A DNA stretch of 43,208 nt, from NCBI GenBank assembly GCA_028819475.1, contig JAPPLJ010000038.1:1-43208 (forward strand), in the 5' to 3' direction. How positions within the stretch are numbered: position 1 is the first letter of the stretch; every line of letters starts with the position of its first letter. Made by a program: the position numbers and the translations under genes. The stretch is from Rhodospirillaceae bacterium. GTDB lineage: Bacteria; Pseudomonadota; Alphaproteobacteria; Bin65. Below, piece after piece: positions 41,459 to 43,208 of the stretch. Under the pieces are notes generated by a model, which saw nothing but the letters and a program-made list of their open reading frames with translations, was not told where the DNA came from and searched no databases.

Positions 41459-43208
41459 CTAATCGACCAGCCCCGGAAGGGTTGGCGGCGCGGCTTCGCG
41501 CTCTTGCCTGATTTCGCGCATGATCGGGTGTTCGCCTTCGGCCCCGGCCATCCATCCGTTCCTCTTGTTGAGCCGCCGCAGCCCGCTCAACGTGTAGGTG
41601 TTGCTTTTGGCCCGGTTGCACGGGCCGCAGAGTAGAATCCGGTTCGAGATGTGATTCAAGCCGCCGTCGCTCCGGGGCGTGTTGTGGTCCAGTTCCAGAT
41701 ACCGCGGATCGTCGAACCGGCGATCGCAGCCTTGGCAGGTCGGCCCGTGCTGGCCCAGCAAATGCCGATACATCGCCTCGCGGGTCATCTTCGGGCCGCG
41801 CGGCTCGAACACCGTCACCTTGGGACGCAGAAACGGCGCGGCCGGCTCGCCATCGTCGGTGCGGCTCGGCAATTCGTCGGTGAAATGGATTTCCTTCGTG
41901 AACAGGTCGCCGCGACCGGCTTCCGGCAACGCCATCCGCTCGCGTTCCATGCGCTTCAGGACAACCGCTTTGGCGTCATCCCATATATCCATGCCGACCC
42001 ATTGTCGGCCCAGACCCTCGGCCGCTACGCAGGTTGTGGCGCAGCCCGCGAACGGATCGCAGACAATATCGCCTTCAGCTGTGGATGATCGGATGATCCG
42101 GGAATACAGCCCGATGGGCTTCTGCGTCGGGTAGCCAACGCGCTCTTTCTTGTCCCGCTTTGGAATCCAGCGAACTTCCCTGTCGATTTCGTCGGTCGTT
42201 CCTTCCAGAACACCCTTTGTGTGCGGCTGATGCACCCACAAATCCTGAAGCGGCTGCCCCGGACTGTCAGCCAAATACTGTCGATAGGTGGGGAGGTAGT
42301 TGGTCTCCGTATCTATCACGCCTTGCTCATACAGAGCATCCAGCTTGTCGTGCTGCGGAAGGTCGGGATCAATGCCGAGGGCGAGTACAAGCTCGCTCGG
42401 CACTGCCCAATGGCGACCGTGAGCGGTCGGGTTGAATCCGCGCCACGGCTGCCCGCTCGCACCTTGCCGAGTGCCAGAGCCGTGAATGCTGTTCGTCCAA
42501 TATCGGCCCCGGTCGTCTCGGCTCTTGAAGTAGCCTTGAACGTGGCCCCGAAGATATGGGCCGAACAAGACTGTGTGCCGGTATTCCGGCATGGCGTAGA
42601 ACAAAAGCACATCATGAATCGGCCCGAACCGATCAGCGGAATTGTGGGAGCCGGTGCGCCGCCAGATGACCTGGTTGCGGAAGCTCCCTTGCCCGAAGAT
42701 CGAATCCATCAGGGCCTTCAGGTAATGGCAGGCCGTTGAATCGCAGTGCAGATAGATCGCCCCGGACGGACGCAGTATCCGCTTCATCTCCATGAGCCGA
42801 ACGGCCATGAAGCACAGGAACGCTCCCATATCGGAGCCGACTTCCTCCCGCGGGCGTTTCAGATTCTTCTTGGTCGGGCGCATATAGACGGCGTTGGCTG
42901 CGTCTATAACCTCCCATGCCGCCGGGTAATCGTCCTTGATCTGGTCGAGCCAAACCGGCTGCGCTTCCTCCTCCCATTTCCATCGGTCCTGAAAACCGGC
43001 CCCGGCGGCCAGAGAGTCGGGCGTCGCGTGAAAGTCCTTGGATTTGTTGAAGGGCGGATCGGTCGCGATCAGGTCGACAGTCGCCGAGTTCATGGCCCGG
43101 AGAAAGCCGAGGTTGTCGCCGTGAAACAGCGTCCGGTTCTGCCAGTTGGCTTCCTGCCGGACTGCCGGACTGCCGGACTGCCGGACTGCCGGACTGCCGG
43201 ACTGCCGG
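41459..43208 (-). CDS. Beta-class DNA methyltransferase fused to an HNH nuclease domain (5' end beyond the window)
   Basis: At least 582 codons; the start is off the right edge. The frame is open through an 8-bp repeat tract into EANWQNRTLFHGDNLGFLRAM. The methyltransferase part has motif IV DPPFNKSKDF near the start and motif I CDPFAGCATTCVAAEGLGR about 340 residues later, an order typical of beta-class enzymes making N6-methyladenine or N4-methylcytosine. The region between holds a putative target-recognition segment. About 450 residues after ATG 43093 a zinc-supported HNH domain follows: CQGCDRRF, LELDHNTPRSDGG and NRILLCGPCNRAK. ATG 43093 would cut off the conserved GDNL motif, so it is probably not the true start. 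Methylation plus cleavage in one chain resembles a single-protein restriction-modification enzyme. An alternative is a phage- or island-borne methylase with an accessory nuclease. Confidence 0.88.
   Translation of the reverse strand, partial: RQSGSPAVRQSGSPAVRQEANWQNRTLFHGDNLGFLRAMNSATVDLIATDPPFNKSKDFHATPDSLAAGAGFQDRWKWEEEAQPVWLDQIKDDYPAAWEVIDAANAVYMRPTKKNLKRPREEVGSDMGAFLCFMAVRLMEMKRILRPSGAIYLHCDSTACHYLKALMDSIFGQGSFRNQVIWRRTGSHNSADRFGPIHDVLLFYAMPEYRHTVLFGPYLRGHVQGYFKSRDDRGRYWTNSIHGSGTRQGASGQPWRGFNPTAHGRHWAVPSELVLALGIDPDLPQHDKLDALYEQGVIDTETNYLPTYRQYLADSPGQPLQDLWVHQPHTKGVLEGTTDEIDREVRWIPKRDKKERVGYPTQKPIGLYSRIIRSSTAEGDIVCDPFAGCATTCVAAEGLGRQWVGMDIWDDAKAVVLKRMERERMALPEAGRGDLFTKEIHFTDELPSRTDDGEPAAPFLRPKVTVFEPRGPKMTREAMYRHLLGQHGPTCQGCDRRFDDPRYLELDHNTPRSDGGLNHISNRILLCGPCNRAKSNTYTLSGLRRLNKRNGWMAGAEGEHPIMREIRQEREAAPPTLPGLVD
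43154..43208 (-). repeat. Octanucleotide tandem repeat at the 5' end of the methyltransferase frame
   Basis: Six perfect copies plus 7 bases of the unit ctgccgga (+ strand), running to the edge of the window, so the true copy number is unknown. In the methyltransferase frame three units encode the octapeptide RQSGSPAV. Because 8 is not a multiple of 3, gain or loss of one unit shifts the frame. The contig probably ends here because the repeat could not be assembled. Confidence 0.9.

Noticed and set aside
43154..43208. The terminal octanucleotide tract as a CRISPR array or telomere-like end.
   Set aside because: There are no spacers, the unit is only 8 bp and the tract is in frame with the methyltransferase; a slippage-prone coding repeat explains it.

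Overview
The window is a GC-rich stretch that most likely comes from an alphaproteobacterium of Rhodospirillales-like type. The reasons are the ihfA - merR-like - tRNA-Pro(GGG) order at the left end, which is common synteny in Alphaproteobacteria, the compositional bias, and the many CoA, Rieske and SDR catabolic genes. The right end stops inside a short tandem repeat, so this looks like a whole assembled contig that broke at that repeat. An uncultured, possibly host-associated marine bacterium is plausible because the PKS module order recalls the 'Sup' PKSs of sponge symbionts. That link is inference only.

Region 1 (1-1280) is housekeeping: IHF alpha subunit, a MerR-type regulator with an Ala/Pro-rich tail, and tRNA-Pro. 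Region 2 (1281-13612) is a lipid/polyketide locus. A discrete acyl carrier protein and an alpha/beta hydrolase on the + strand converge on a ~10.4 kb type I PKS on the - strand. The PKS order is KS-AT-DH-cMT-ER-KR-ACP-KS-AT. Its second AT is degenerate (GFGAG instead of GHSxG, and about 80 residues shorter than AT1), and nothing follows it, so the last KS has no carrier in cis. The first KS is interrupted by one in-frame TAG exactly where the second KS has the conserved Trp. Four tandem 11-bp repeats lie upstream of the PKS start. The free ACP and hydrolase are natural candidates to act in trans.

Region 3 (14035-21724) holds a maleate-isomerase-like enzyme, a DUF3237 protein, and a translationally coupled molybdenum hydroxylase operon (large, FAD and 2Fe-2S subunits) with an acyl-CoA synthetase and a crotonase. 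Region 4 (22089-30488) has a methyltransferase and a DECR/PECR-like SDR facing left. Facing right is an ABC importer of the taurine/nitrate/NMT1 type, coupled to an amidohydrolase-like protein, two SnoaL/NTF2-fold proteins and a second acyl-CoA ligase. This looks like an uptake-and-activation operon for an unknown small organic acid or aromatic compound.

Region 5 (30499-39627, all - strand) is a second catabolic block. Two paralogous SDR-Rieske oxygenase pairs flank an acetoin-dehydrogenase-like complex (E1 alpha, E1 beta, E2, but no E3), with a ThuA-like protein and a VOC-fold protein. Region 6 (39767-43208) is accessory DNA: an IS1595-type transposase and a - strand operon led by a beta-class DNA methyltransferase carrying a C-terminal HNH nuclease domain, followed by two small unknown genes. 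At the contig edge the methyltransferase frame runs through at least 6.9 copies of an 8-bp repeat, an arrangement expected to make the gene phase-variable.
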